From NCBI GenBank assembly GCA_010645155.1, contig JAAGOF010000230.1, positions 127,734 through 191,733 of the forward strand: DNA of 64,000 nt, given 5' to 3'. The notes beneath the pieces are model-generated. The model ran no database searches. It was not told the origin of the DNA and saw nothing but the letters and a program-made list of their open reading frames with translations. The stretch's first letter is position 1. Each line of letters starts with the position of its first letter. This DNA comes from Tigriopus japonicus. Lineage: Eukaryota; Arthropoda; Copepoda; Harpacticoida; Harpacticidae. A program made the position numbers and the translations under genes. Shown piece after piece: positions 32,092 through 46,000 of this stretch.

Positions 32092-33453
32092 GTAAGACAA
32101 CTTTAGTTGACGGTCTGGTCGACAAATCAGACCCTTTTGTAAAAGCGGTCATTTGTTTTACGGTGCCTGTCCTAGATTGTTATCGAGACTTTGGGAACAT
32201 GTGGTGTTCCAACTTGGCCGATCAAAAGCTTAACAGTGTTACTAAATATTTGTGAGAAACAATTGTTCGGGCTTATTTCAAATGTATTTCGACAAAAAAT
32301 ATTCCTGTAATATACTAGAGCATAATTTACCAAGATTTTCTATGTTTTACAAACAAATTCATGGATAAGGCAATGTGCAGTCATGATAACAAAAGAGTAG
32401 ATGCATGAAAATGATTGTTAAAGTGCAAAACTGGGATGAAGGTGTAAAGTACGTTCAAGATTTCCAGAAAACAAAAGCAAAATGCCTAAGTAGGATGCTT
32501 CTGAATATCCATAGTTAACATGGCCTCGCATTTTTGATTGTTCTTTTTCTTCTTCAAATTTCTGGAGCCACTTGGTTCTATTTGATTCCATGCACGTTCT
32601 CTTCATATTGAAATGGCTCTAACTCAGACCAATGTAGCTTACATTCCTTGGGACGAATTGGCTAGGAAAAAGTCAAAATTTTACTTTGATTGGAAGTAAA
32701 TTGTACTGAGGTGTTTCAACTTGGCTTTGGTTGGGAGTTTATGTCACTTGTTCTTCAAAGAGTCATACTGATACCAGTTTTTTTACTGAAAAAACGATGA
32801 CCAAAATCTGGACAATTTGCAAAACACATCATTATTTACCTAATCTTTATTTCGTAAAGTTTCTTGGTCTGAATTTACAGTTCTCAACGTGTGAATTTGA
32901 GAGAAGAAATGTAGTTGGTTCGAGTAATGATTTGCGCAAGCCTCAATTTTGACACATTCCTTAACTTTTGGCCTTATAAGGCCCTAGAGGAATTCATCCA
33001 GACATGCTTATCCATTAAAGATGTCGAAAAAAGCACCAGTACAAAACAATGTTAGATTGTCGAAAAATATATGGTGTGTAAATATGGGAGCACAGAAAAG
33101 ACGGCATAGCAAAAGCTTGATATCTGAACTTAACACCTCTCTTTTCCATTTGAGAAATTGGATCTTTAACAGCATGAATGATGACTAATATCTGTTGTGT
33201 GAAAACAAAGGGTGAAAAAAGAAAGGTGACAATAACATCAATAGTTGAAAGAAGCGTGTGGACTCGTGCATAGTGGACAGGGTTCAAAGTTGGAAAGAAA
33301 GTATTGTAGAATGGGGAAAGAAATTCAAATAAAAACCGTATGTTAAAATGTGGATTTAAAATCTAAAGATGCTCGGGAGTGAATTGTTTGTGTTGTCATG
33401 CAAAGTTAGTTTGTGTTTGAACTTTCTTATACTCACTTAAAATATAGCATATG
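32092..33453 (+). other. Kinase intron, no feature recognised
   Basis: This is the start of a 21.4-kb intron of the I-alpha-like transcript. It is AT-rich with scattered short open frames only. Confidence 0.5.
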
Positions 33454-33461
33454 CTATAGAG

Positions 33462-34075
33462 CAAGGATCGGCAAGGTTGGTCATTGGTGGGCCTAGGAGT
33501 TATGGGGAAACCCAAAATAATGGGTCTACGGGCCATCCATCCATAGTGCTGCACATACTCGTGGGCCCAAAACAGACCTGTGATGTAATTGTAATTGAAA
33601 TTACAATTACGTTATCATAATTACATTTCAAAGTAGTTGTAATTGTGGTTCACTACATTTCAACCAATGTAATTGACTCTTTTGAATTACAATTACAATT
33701 TCACGCACATAAGAAGTTCTGGGATTAAAATTTTATGATAAAATATTTTAGAATGAAATAAAACGTTTTACATGCTTTTTACATATGTTGCACTTACAGA
33801 GAAAAAAATTGCAATTGAGTTAAAAAAATATTTTGTTCAATTACTTTTTGAAAGAAATGTGATTGTAATTAATTACAATTGACAAATTGGCAAAAGTAAT
33901 TGTAATTGTATCGCTTTACTTTTAAGACTACAATAATTGTAATTCTAATTGATTACATTTGAAACGTTATTAACACAGGTCTGGCCCAAAACTCATTGAT
34001 CGTTGATTTGTGGGCCCCTGACAACACGTAATCAAATTTGGTGGCCCTTGACCCAAAAGCGGTTGCCGACCCTTG
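33462..34075 (-). mobile_element. Family C hAT MITE, copy 2 (carries a nested element)
   Basis: It starts CAAGGATCGGCAAGG and ends GGTTGCCGACCCTTG, flanked by CTATAGAG (33454-33461) and CTATTGAG (34076-34083), 7 of 8 matching. It is reversed relative to the copies at 12147 and 48976. The nested element at 33573-33983 accounts for its extra length: 614 minus 411 bp and one 8-bp duplication leaves 195 bp. Confidence 0.85.
33573..33983. mobile_element. hAT-like MITE nested in family C
   Basis: It starts CAGACCTGTG and ends CACAGGTCTG, a perfect 10-bp inverted repeat, with the perfect 8-bp duplication GCCCAAAA on both sides (33565-33572, 33984-33991). The interior is full of the words ATTGTAATT and AATTACAATT in both orientations. 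Confidence 0.92.
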
Positions 34076-34083
34076 CTATTGAG

Positions 34084-36236
34084 CATTCTAAGACGATGCA
34101 TTAGGTATCTTATACCGTACATTTGCCCCAATACAAACAGCATCAGCAAGTCTATGTTGTGAAATTGCTGATGAGCGACTATGGTCATCTCTTATCCCTA
34201 AAAATGCAGACTTTTAGATTTAAAAAAAAGGCGTTTGACAATTTGTAAATCTGTTCTGAAGAACCACAAAAAACAGGCAAAACAAAAAAAATGAAATCTG
34301 ACAATGTACGCGAGGAAAAGTTATATAAATTGTGAAAAATAATTAGTCTATAATTTAAATACCCACTTTATGCGGTTTTTTTACCATTTTTCCCAGAAAA
34401 TCGTTGTCTTTTTAGGCTCCTCATTGATCATATTGGCAGGTTTCTAGTACATAAGTTCCTGGTCTTAAAATCAGATTTAGTACCATGCGCAAAAAAAGAT
34501 TCCAGGCCAATCAGTTTTTTAAGCATTTTCAGTCGTTCTGCAAAACAAATAATTGATATACTCCCAAAAATCTTGTCATTACCTAGCTTATTGATTATTC
34601 TCGCTTTTTATCGATATCTTATGCATTTTGAATTTCTGTTGGTTGAAAAGGATGAAAATTGAAATGACAAAAACATTCGAAACATTCGTGTATTCTTTCA
34701 TTATCGGAAACTCTTTTTGGTTACCTGAAGGCCGTTTCGAACCATTTTTTTCTGTAAATGTCAGCGGATTAAGCCCTTGGCACAGTTTACTGTTGATTGA
34801 AATTTAATTATCTAACTTCATTGCTGAAATATTTGGACTTCAATTTTGAAAAATGTAAAATGGAGATCTTCTTGATAACAATATTGACATTCAAAAGTAT
34901 TTCTGGAAAATCATAAGAGAGAGAGGGAGAGAAAATGATAAGAACTCGAACAAGTTATAAAGCCACTAATTTAAATTGGTCTTGAGAGTTTATGTTTTAT
35001 TAAGTCGGTCTTTCAAAGCCCTCTAACGAAGAGAAACATGATTGCAGTTTGAAAAAGCCGCTCTGATTTCGAATTCAGCTTACTTAACATTCAGATTTTA
35101 TGACCTAGATTCTGATCTAAAAACGATTTTGCCCGAAGTCGTAAATTTTAATGGCTTCTTATTTCCTGATGACTTGATCGCGAGAAAGGGAGCGTTTCTT
35201 GGATTCCAACAAGCATTGTCAAAACATCCACACATCTTTTTATACAAAACGAAATTGATCGTAGACATGGTGCATGTTTGTATCTCATTTCTTTGTCTTC
35301 AAGTGCTTTAAGATGATGTTCAATCGACAAGAATTGTTTGCGTGGGTGGTTAGATTTGCCTCTGTCAGTCTGGATCTCAACGACATCTCAAATAATTCAT
35401 TCTCGGTTTTGGGCACTCGACGACGAGGCTCTTGATCTTTGATCGCATTTGATGAGCCATTCTCATTTCGAATTTCGAACGCGAGGCCATATTTGAGCAC
35501 AATGCAATAATGTGCTTTGCTTCGAGATTGCTGCTGATTGAAATGGGACACCCACATAATCCCGGAATATAAACTTATCTTGATTGTTGTAAGCCAAGAT
35601 CTTATTTGAGAGGCTTAGAAGATAACAACACTTTCAAGGATACTCTTGAAGTTTTTGTTTGAGTTCAATTTCAATCAAAACATGAAAATATGATTATTAT
35701 AATTCAGACATTAATTTTTATTGTTAATTTCCGTCCCTTATTTCAATGGTAGATGCAAAGAGTAGGTTTAAACATATGGTTCTTGTCATTATTCGGAAAA
35801 AAATTACCACTTGGTGTCATGGTTTGATTAAAAAAATTGAGGCATACATAAAGATACCAGTTTCTAAGCCATTGAATGAAGTTGCACTTAGTTTCTTTTT
35901 TGCACTAGATTTCTTTGTTGTATTTGTATATTGCAGAAGGAGCAGAAATGTCAACAGAACTATGCTTCAAGCAAACTGACTGTTTTATTCATTTAGTGGA
36001 GAGGTTCGTCTAATGGAATGACAAAGAAATACAGAGTTAACAAATTGTTTTAACTTCAATGTTCAATTAATGGGGACCTGTGTGTGTCCAAGATGTCGAA
36101 TCTGGTTGATGATACCTGCTTTGACCACTTTCTTGGACCTAGGCAACAACAAAGTTTGGTTGTTTGTAGTGCCTTTGTATTATCACATTTATTACCTGAT
36201 GTTACCTGAATTGTGCATTTAGAACAGTTCAATAGA
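34084..36236 (+). other. Kinase intron, no feature recognised
   Basis: AT-rich. A minus-strand open frame at 35285-35557 is locally richer in GC but has no motif or splice context I can defend. A short GA-rich run lies near 34918. Confidence 0.45.
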
Positions 36237-36244
36237 CTAGGAGG

Positions 36245-36455
36245 TAAGGACGGGTAACACGGGCATTTTTGACATTGACACTGACACCGGCTGTAAAAAA
36301 GTTGATTTAGTAATTTTTTCGTATTTTTGAAAAAAATCTTGCAACCTTACAGGTGTTGACACAAAAGGCTGGTGTCGATACTCACACTGAAAGTTAGAAA
36401 AGCTGGTGGTGGTGTCGATACCTCAACACCAACACCGGCTTCCTGCCCACCCCTA
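36245..36455. mobile_element. Small hAT-like MITE
   Basis: The left end TAAGGACGGGTAACACGG and right end CCTGCCCACCCCTA (reverse TAGGGGTGGGCAGG) are inverted repeats. Flanks CTAGGAGG (36237-36244) and ATAGGAGG (36456-36463) give a 7/8 duplication. GTGTCGATAC-type words recur inside. Confidence 0.7.
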
Positions 36456-36463
36456 ATAGGAGG

Positions 36464-39400
36464 GGGATTTGTGAGCAGAATGGAAATAAATGGGAAGCTT
36501 AGGCACCTATTTATTCATAAGGTGCCATTGCACGACACATTTTACATCCTAGCTTGAAGCAAACTGTGACATCATGGATGTACAACCCACAACCTCTGCC
36601 AAAGACCTCCTTACCTGCCAATGGAAAAATTGCAACTGTGGCTTTGTAGTTTGTCTCGGTCTGCGAAATACAATGTTGAGTGTAATCTAAAAATTACACC
36701 CAAAAATCAATGCTCCCAATGTGTAACATTGGGTCTAAGAGGATCAATATCTGAGGTTTCCCCAAGAAAGAACAAATGTTCCGCTCTGATTTTAGTAGTT
36801 CTCTTACCCGGTAGAGCACCAACATTTCGGATATTTATTCTTCGTAAGCTTGTGTATGGTTTCGGCAATGTGGAGTAACATCGCTCCAAATATGAATACA
36901 ATGCTACTATTGTTCTGGGAACAAGCTCATGGCTATGTAACACATGTCGACACCCATTTCTCTTGCGTTTTTTTGGAGAGGTTCCTTTTAGACAAGATCC
37001 TTCTTGATTTGGACTAAGGTGACAATTAACTTGCTAAAAATAAATCTTTCAAGAGGTGATTATGGAAGGACCCCCCAAGCTCAATCAATTCCTTCCTACT
37101 CGTAAGTGCTTTTTCCGAGTGGGTCAAGCGAAAAAATGATTAATTGATCCACTTTTTGGGCACAAACGAATCGCGTTGTTACCCTTGAAAAATGTATTCT
37201 TCAAAATGTTCTCATGATGCGAGTGATTTGAACTATTTTTTTTATTGATGATTACCATAGTAATTGCTGCTTCACATTCAAAAGGCCAACTTGAGCCAAT
37301 TTTTGTGATTAAGAACCAACCAGCATTCAAGTTACCAGGAACTAATTTCATAATTGCCAAATAAATGCTCCAAAACGAAAACGGCAAATTGAGATTTCAA
37401 GAGTAAATATCAATAAAAATGACTGATTGTTGAGACAATTCAAAAATGCAACTTTCAAAATAATCCTTAAGTATTTGTAATTTTTAATATTACACCTGAT
37501 TATTTTCTTTCCAAAAAAAAGAACATAGAACATTCGTTTTGAATGCTTTGAAAAGTTCAGAATCAGTGAGCATTTTTGATTTGGCCTTCAAATGAAATCG
37601 ACTCGCGAAGTCAAGCATCGAAAATCCAGATAATTGGCAATGCAAACAGTCTTTCAATTTGAATTTCAAGACACGTTTATGCACCATAACGTCTTCAAAT
37701 GTAGATGAAATTCGTAAATTACAGAGCAAAGAGAATTTCAATTCATACAATTGACATGTTTAAAAGCGGGGCATTGGAGAGGAAATTGTTGATCTACGTT
37801 ATGGGGACCAAAACACTTGTTTTGACTTTTACATATAAATCCAAGGCAGGACACCACGTCAACCTCGATCCACTGCTTTATAACTACGTTTACAAAATAT
37901 ATATTAAAAAAGCCATAAATAACAGATACGTTTGTTCATCAATGTATGATTCCCATCACTTGAAACAAAATACTTTTCGAGGCGCCGCTTTTGCATTACA
38001 ATTTGCCACGATCACAAAATCATAGACAGTTGACACAAGAGTAAATTGATGATTCTATAAATACTGGCGTGCAATGCCGCTTTTTCAATTTTTTGGCCAA
38101 ATTTTCAAGGATTTAGGCTCTTCAATGATAAATTTTTATTTCCTAATTTTTTATGATTCATGGTCAAACCATTTGCAACCTGGTCAACCAAATATGACGT
38201 TTGAATCCTGGTCAACCAGGTACTTTTGTACATGATTTTCTCCACTCAACCGTCTGATTAACTAAGAGTATATTAAGTAGATGCAACGAAATATAGGATT
38301 GATAAATACCACCTGTTTAAATGAAAAATGTGATACAACGAAACAACATTATTGTGCCAAGATTTCCACGGAAGCTTTGCGGAACATTGTTTGTTTATCT
38401 CGCAACCTTTTGTTTTCTGTTGAACCTTTTCCGTTTTCATTGAATGCTGAAATACCGGTTCTGAACTTCTGAGATTGGAGGGTGCTGATGATTTAAGACA
38501 TATATTCAAGCCTAACCAAGCCACTTATTTCTACCCTCATTGTTTATCTTCCAATATCAGGGGTCCTTTTCCTAGTCCTCAGAATTGTGTTGCAACCAAT
38601 TTTTGAGCCCTCCCAAATTCGGACGTTGAGGTGGATGGTATCGCCTTGATTATGATCTGTTTTGGGGCTTGGATGTGGTCAAGCTTGATCTTAAAATGAT
38701 CCCAAATCTGACCTGTCAAGCGAGTGTGCACTTGTTTTTCTAGCTCACCATTCAACCACCCCGAAATGTTGCTTTGCCCCACTTTAATTTGTACCGAGGA
38801 AGACGCTTTTTTCGTCTTGTTTTTTGCGCCCATTTGCTTGGATTGAAGGCTGAGATTTGCATGATATCTTCTCAAGATAGGTTTGTTGGGTGTCAATGTG
38901 AGAGTAGAAATGGCATTCGGGGGTCTCAGGACCTTTCATTGTCCTATTAATGGCCAGAGCGATTGCCAAAGATAGCTACACCCACATTGGACAAGCCCGA
39001 TTTGAACTCAATAGCTATTTCTTTACTCACTTCATAGTTTTTTTCTGTTAGTAGGTTACTTGATCATTAGGTGTCAACAAGCAGTGCCAAAACACTTCAG
39101 TGATTTTTAACGCATGATAATAACATTTTAGGCTTTCCATAAACAATTATGGAGTTAAGTGACCTTGAGAGATAATTTCCACTTACTTTCTTGATCATTT
39201 GGAGGAGGGAATCATTATCTAACTGATATTTCAAGTAGCAATTTCATCATAAATAGTAAAAGGAGATTTACTGGTGAGACTTTAACTTGACATTGACTAG
39301 AGGTGATTGAGTGATAGATTGGCTGGTTTGGATTGGATTGGTAAAAGAGAACTCAAAATTAACTTCTGCAGACTTTTTTGCAAGTAGGTGGTTTTTACCC

Positions 39401-39949
39401 TCTTTAAGCCATTTCTTTCCCTTTCAACTTTATTTCTTTATTTTTTTATTTGGTATTTGTCAACAAAGTCTCAAAGGCTTTTGTTGTATATGACAGGTGT
39501 AATATTAATTGAGTGTGTTTGAGTGGTAAATTCCGGACTAGATTTGTCACTGATCTCTTGAAATGGGATATTGGCAAGTTGCAAATGTTGACATGAGTAG
39601 AGTTTCCAAAGTTCATGGCTTTGAAGAGAGAGCAGCCCCCTCTCTCTGATTGAGTTAGAACTTCATTTGCTGCACTTATTGTTTTGCGTCTTTTGAGAGC
39701 AACAGCTGTTATTGTAAAGCTATTGTGCATTCAATTTGAGGTGTACTTATGTTTGACATGGAACTCAATCTAGGTCGTTTTGCAATCTATTTTTGGTGCT
39801 ACCAGGGTTGGAGGTTTGAGCCTCACCCAGCCAGCAAAGCCAGCCTTCACATTGTCCAAAGATTTCCAATGGGCAATTTCAAGTCTGATATCAAAATGGT
39901 TCTCTGCCTGTGGGTGTGCATTAACATCTATAATTTTCCTTGAGAAAGG
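36464..39949 (+). other. Kinase intron, no feature recognised
   Basis: Open frames at 37705-38025 (plus) and 38579-38896 (minus) have no recognisable domain and no plausible exon borders. CCTGGTCAACCA occurs twice near 38178-38220. Confidence 0.45.
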
Positions 39950-40026
39950 TCAGGGAGGAGAATCGAACCTGGGACCTCTCTCACTAAAGGAAACTTTGCT
40001 AACCATGACACCAAGACTCTTCCCTA
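39950..40026 (-). mobile_element. tRNA-derived SINE head (Glu/Asp-like)
   Basis: Read on the minus strand it gives GGTGTCATGGTTAGCAAAG (A box) and GGTCCCAGGTTCGATTCTCC (B box), about 35 bp apart. This is like a glutamate or aspartate tRNA. The acceptor ends do not pair and no anticodon stem is clear, so it is a SINE or tRNA pseudogene rather than a working tRNA. Confidence 0.6.
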
Positions 40027-43000
40027 AAAAGTGGGTTTGAGTGATTTTATTGTTTGAATTCCTTTGATCTGATCAGCTTTTGATTGCATTTAAGGCTGCC
40101 TTTTGCACATAAGAAGTTTTCCTTCTCCTGAGCTTTGCTATCCATTTTCTGCAGACTCTATAATGGGGTCCATTTTTCTATCAATCACTTTATGGTTGGC
40201 AAGAGAGGTAAAATAGGAAAAACAAAATTACTTTTGCAACATGAAAAAAGACACAAAAATATCAAGGCAATGCAGTTTTTGTGACTGAAATATGATGTTT
40301 GTTCTTCGTCCAAAAGTTTAAGTGCAATTAGGCGGGGTCAATATCTGCCGGCTTTCAATTTATTCTGACCAATCAAAAATATGTTATTGAGGCCCAAAAC
40401 GGGCCTACAAAACCAGGCCTCAAATTTATAAGGATTTGGTAATGCTATTAGTTGGTGTGGCGGTTCCGAACCCAACTTGAACCTCATCTCGTCTCGTCTT
40501 CCAAGAAGGGTTGCAAAGTTAAACATGGGCCACTTTAGCCTTTGTTTGCCATGTCAACAGGGTATTTGTGGTTCAATGGGCCCCACAATGCCGTAAGCGA
40601 TCGCACTTTGTGTGCACTCAAAGCAAACATGACTTGCCAAATGTCATTGAATTTTGCTCATTCAATTCTAGCCATGTTTCATATGTAAATCTGTGACACA
40701 CGTTGCACAAGGAACCTTCATTCCTTCCAAGTAGATTTCGAATTCTCGTACATTGTCCCCATTTGGCAAGATTACCTTGCCTCACACTTCACTCCAATTT
40801 TATTGGCCTCTCCTCAACTTGGCTATTATGAATTGACTTTTGTTTGGATTTTATATGAATAAGTGGTCAAGAAATGTATTTGCATCAATAACTCTTTTCA
40901 CACTTATTACGTTGGGTCACTTGAACAATTTTTATAATTTTTATTACAGCTTAAGATCATGAAACTGAGCAAGTCATAAATCATGGGAGCTAATCTTTTG
41001 ACATGTTGAACAAAATGCTTTATTTGAATTTTTCTCAAGTACAAAATTGCAGATCGCCGATTGTTATCTCAAAAATTCATGGTATACTCATTAAAAGGCC
41101 TGATAACAATGAAAAAAATGATAAAATTAATAAATTTCTGATGTTCTTAAAATGGCTTTAATTCAGATTAATGCTTTCTCTCGCCATTTATCATCATACA
41201 CGTAAGGTTTTCATTATGTCACATTTTATTCCTGGTAGTTAAGTTAAATTATTAAGAATTAATATGATTAAAAATTTAAAACGCAAGTTGAATTACTTGT
41301 CAAACAGTATAAATTGCTTCTTCTTGCTCTTCCTATTTGCAAACAAGAACATGTTTTAAGCATGTTTCAAAAGAATGTTTGAGGTCTTTAAATATTTTTG
41401 AGGCCATTGTAAGATTTCAAAACGTACCAATTCTTTAAAACCACTCCAAAGAAGAATGGAGGGCCAATCACAATTTCGTCAACTGTAACTTAATTTCCAT
41501 GGAGTATCTACTTAAGGAATCGTATTCAGACATTGGTCTAAAAGAATGAATCTTACACCTCAACAAAGCAAGCCGATTAAATCCCAAACAAAACAAGGAA
41601 GCCCGACTTTTTTCCTTGTCCAAGCAATATTTCACCATAGAGCCCTTATAAAACCTCGTTTTGGAGTACGTGCTTGGGATGAAAAAGGTTATGGATGATG
41701 TGGGTGAGTCAGGGCTCTTCGTGGTTTTAGCGTGGGTCGGGCCAAATAAGCAGTTAAGAGCTTTCCATGTAATTATGAATGTGTGCCTCGTCTTGACTTT
41801 GCATGAATTTACGAGACCTCTGGCTATTTTAGTCAAGTGACTGGTTGGGAAAGAAATCGACCACAAAAAGGAAACAACGTTCCTTTGTTGGGCTTTATCC
41901 GACAACTGGTCCTCGCCCAGCTTTGTTTGTGACCTCAAAAACTCATTGAGCCTCGAGCCTTAAATGATTCCCATATTTTCTTAGCTCAACCCCGCCTAGT
42001 ATGACTTTCAATTAATAGCAAGAGCAGTGCTATCAAAGCTCAAAATCGCAGATCTTGCACAAGCGAAACGAATTGGAAAAGAAGTACATTGTCGAATCAT
42101 ATTGCACCAATTTTAAAATTTGTGATATATTATTTGAATTGTCTGAGAAAGTACCTCTGGAGTTTCCTATCGATAAAGCATTTTTTAAGTGTAAAAGTAA
42201 ATGGCAGAGTCTTTTTATGCAACTTTTGAGCTCAAAAAAATGAGAATTTGAGAATGATTTCAATTGTGCTTGCTTTTCGAATCATGATTACATTTTTAAG
42301 CGGTTTGATTTTGACAAAAAACGAGAAAAAAACTAAATGTAAGAACGAGTCAAAAAAATGGTCCAAAGTCAGGGCGAAAAAATTGCCGTAAAGAAGTGAA
42401 CAACTTGAAAAAAGGCAAAACCACAACATTTGTTTTCGAAAGTGCTAAAAAGAAATTTGCACACTTCTGCTGAAAAAAAAATCGTGAACTGTTCAGCCAA
42501 AAATAAATTATAGGCTTTATAGTTTAATTTTTTCCGCTTTTTGGACCTTCATCTACTTGAGCTGAATTCAATATAAAATCAAGAACATTGGTGAAGAAAG
42601 AGAATTAAAAGTCCAAATCTTCCTGACCCTTTTTAACATTGGCTATAAAATGATTTTTTCTGAAATTTGAAAACAATTTTCAAGTAACATGAAAATTGAG
42701 GCAATAAATGTCATTTTTCGTCAAGAATTTTGTTCTCCCGTGCAAAATTGAACACGAAATTTTCTCCTCAAGTTATTCAAATATATCAAACATCAAAAAT
42801 CGTTAGTTAACAAAAAAGTCGCCTTTACAAAATTATCATATATTCTTTGAAGGTTTTGATGATATGTGTATTTTTGAATTCTCCTGAGCGTGCTTGCTGC
42901 CTCGCTAATGAAAGTTCTTTGAAAAAGATCAATGATAAGATGAGGCTATAACTTTTAAAAATAATCAGAGCAAAGAACAAAACCAACCCAAAAAGAAAGC

Positions 43001-46000
43001 GTGTGCTGGTGTCATCAACTTCTTTGTCTTGTCATTTAGGTAGCTTTTACATCCACTTAGCTTTTTTATTTCCTTGCCTTTATCCCGAGGTATTGAAAAT
43101 TCCGTTTCTTGCGCCGATGTTTGTTTCTTATCTTCTCGGTTTCCATTCCTGTCGAAAGAACAAAAAGGCAATGGCAAAAAGACATCCCCAATCTTATAGT
43201 CGCTTTACAGCAGTAAACTGTCTCTTTGGATGGTTTACGAGTCTAATTCTGCAGACTGTCAGGCCTTCAATGGGCAATCTTTATAGAGATATCAGCAAGC
43301 ATATTCCTGGGATGCGATATTCTGATTACGACACGAACATATTTAGGCCTGAACTATTGATAAGATGATAAATCACTTTGCAAGCCTTGCGGTGGTTTTT
43401 AGCGTGGGTGGTTGACGAGGTTTTTTAGTGCAATGTGACGGTGAGGTTGGATGGTTCTTACAGAGAGAGAGAGAGAGAAAGAACCAAAGACGAGCCCTGC
43501 CCTTTTTCTTCCTTACCTTCCTATTCTCCTCAAGATTGGACAACTTATATTGGTCTGGATCGCCGTTGACAATGTGTTTCTTTTGTGATGTTGGATATTA
43601 ACTGACTGCCCGCATGGTTGGAAAAGCAATACAATGAACCAATCGATGATTAATTGGGATAATCTAGGAGACTGTTTATCTTTATGATTTGCCAATTTTT
43701 CAACCGTTTTTTCAGACATCTAGTAGCACTCAAATACCAGTACTGACCAATGCTGTAATCCATTTTGAGCGCAAAACAAATAAAGCCTTAAACACGCAAC
43801 CTCCTTATTCCATTTTGGGGCAATGGTAGGAATTACTAGTGATGTCATCATTTTTTGGTGCGGAAAAAAGTTCAGAAGACATGTTTCTGATGAGCGTAAG
43901 GTAGGTAAAGCGAAGATTTAGGCCAGGTAACTGAAACAATTCCTTTCTCATCTGCACAACTTGAAGTTGGAATAGCAGTTCTTGACATTTTTTTTGCAAA
44001 AAAAGTATGTTTTGTTGCTTTCATCAAGAGTTTTGGTACACAAACTGAGAGGGCTCTTCTGAACTTTTGAATCAGGAATGCCCGATTTTGAATAACAAGA
44101 TGGCCAGAGGAAATTGGTTCCTGGGGCAACTTAGCCTTGTTTTATTCAATTTTGTTTAGTTGACGGCTTCCAATTTCTCCTTTTGTTTTTAAATTACTTT
44201 ACAATACTCCTCAACAGAGAGTAACCAAGTCACTGCTCTTAAATGCAACATTTTTCGAAAATCTGACCCTTGAAAACTCAGGCAATTTTTGGCAAGCTTA
44301 GATTGCTAACAGCAGCAGGTCTGTAATATGATAAGGTAATCACTCCAATAGGGTCAGATCACATCACCAAAATTTCAGCTTGAACAGATTGAGCTTAGCG
44401 CAACCTGTGGTCAAACTTTGAAATAGTTGCCGGATCACGATTATTAATGCCACTTGTTAGCAAAATGTCTGTTATTGTTTTACCGAACCCAGATTGTGTA
44501 TCACTGACTGCTACTGTGATGCTAAGATCAATTGGTTCAAGATGACATTCTGCTGATATAATCAGACCCCATTGAGTTCCAATAAATTTGCCCCCCCCCC
44601 CATTTTGGCAATAGGTTGAGATGGAGCATGTAAGTGCTTTTGGAAAAATTTCCTAAGCAAGAGCTTGCACACAAAAGCAAGCAATGGTAATACACTAGTA
44701 ATAATTAGACAGATGTCTAAAGAGAAAAGCTGTTTTGATTCTTGCCCTTTGCCAATACTCATGCAATTACTGTATGAAATTTACTTGCCTGAGTGCTTAT
44801 GAAGACCAAGAAGCCCTAGCAATGGGCTTGAATGTTTTTTGGATGGGCTTCAGAGTTTACATGTGGCTTTCAAAAAAACCATTAAGTATGCTCTTTGAGG
44901 GAATAAACCAGGTTTTCAAATTACGAAAAAAGTTCCCAATTCCGAATTGGGATTTTGAGACACCTTAAATGTTAAATTTGTAGAGCACCATGGTCCATCC
45001 CCAAACTAATTGTTCTATTTTGCCCATGACAGACATTCCAAGATTGAGCCAATCATCAGCCAAGTCTCAGCCTCCTTCCACTCACTTCATTAAATTCTCA
45101 GGATCCCCTAAATAAGATCTTTTTTGGTGTGTAGGCCCAGGCTGAGATGTTGATCACCGGATCAGCCGGCAAGAGAATTTTCAGCCACAAAAAAGGTAGC
45201 AATTTCAATTCAGCAACAGCTTGAATTGGAGGTTCTCACATTTCTGAGTCATATTTGTTATTTGGTCAAGTTCTATTTTTGACAAGGCTCTTTTTGTTTT
45301 CATGTAAACACTTGCAGAAGCACTTGTTAATGAAATGGAGGTATTAATGATTTATGCGTTGCAAGGCATTGACCCCGACGTTACAAAAAGATTTTCAAAT
45401 AGTATTCAAAACATTCAGGATTGATTTAGATTTCGAGTCTGGCATTCTTCAATGTGTGTTTTTCTATGAAGTGTTAGGAGAGTGGAAATACAATAAGAAT
45501 TATGATTTAAATATATAAAACAAAACCAAAAATCCAAGTGGAAATACCCGTCATTAGACTTCAAGGTGATCACGAGGCTTGTCAATTGTTATTGAAGTGA
45601 CTCATGAGTGCTTGTTATTTTAAGTTTCTCTGACAAGGGTTGATTGAAGGTGCATTGATCAGCCTCAATTTGTAGGATCATCCTCACTGATCTGAGCTGA
45701 TTTACAAGGCACTGAAAAATGATCGTGTCAGGTTGGTGATCGCGCTTCATTGACTCCATCGATCCATCCATCTACCACAAAGGTCACACACACCACACAA
45801 CCTGAACCACAATTTGGCTTCCTTGAGGACTTCTAAAAGACAGGACCTTAGTCATTTTTCCTCGCAAGCTTCTGTCATTGGCTGAAATTTTAGACCTTTA
45901 CTTGCATTCTTGACAAGATTGATTTGATTTGTTTTCGACCTCCTCTTGTCATTTTTTCAAAACCAAACACATATATAATTTCATGTTTTCATTTAAATTT

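Noticed and set aside
41468..41938. 156-codon minus-strand open frame
   Set aside because: It is the longest unexplained frame in the intron, but it has no domain, splice borders or neighbours to support it. It could be decayed or chance; not called.
43003..43368. 121-codon open frame with hydrophobic start
   Set aside because: No family resemblance, AT-rich context and no splice signals I trust.
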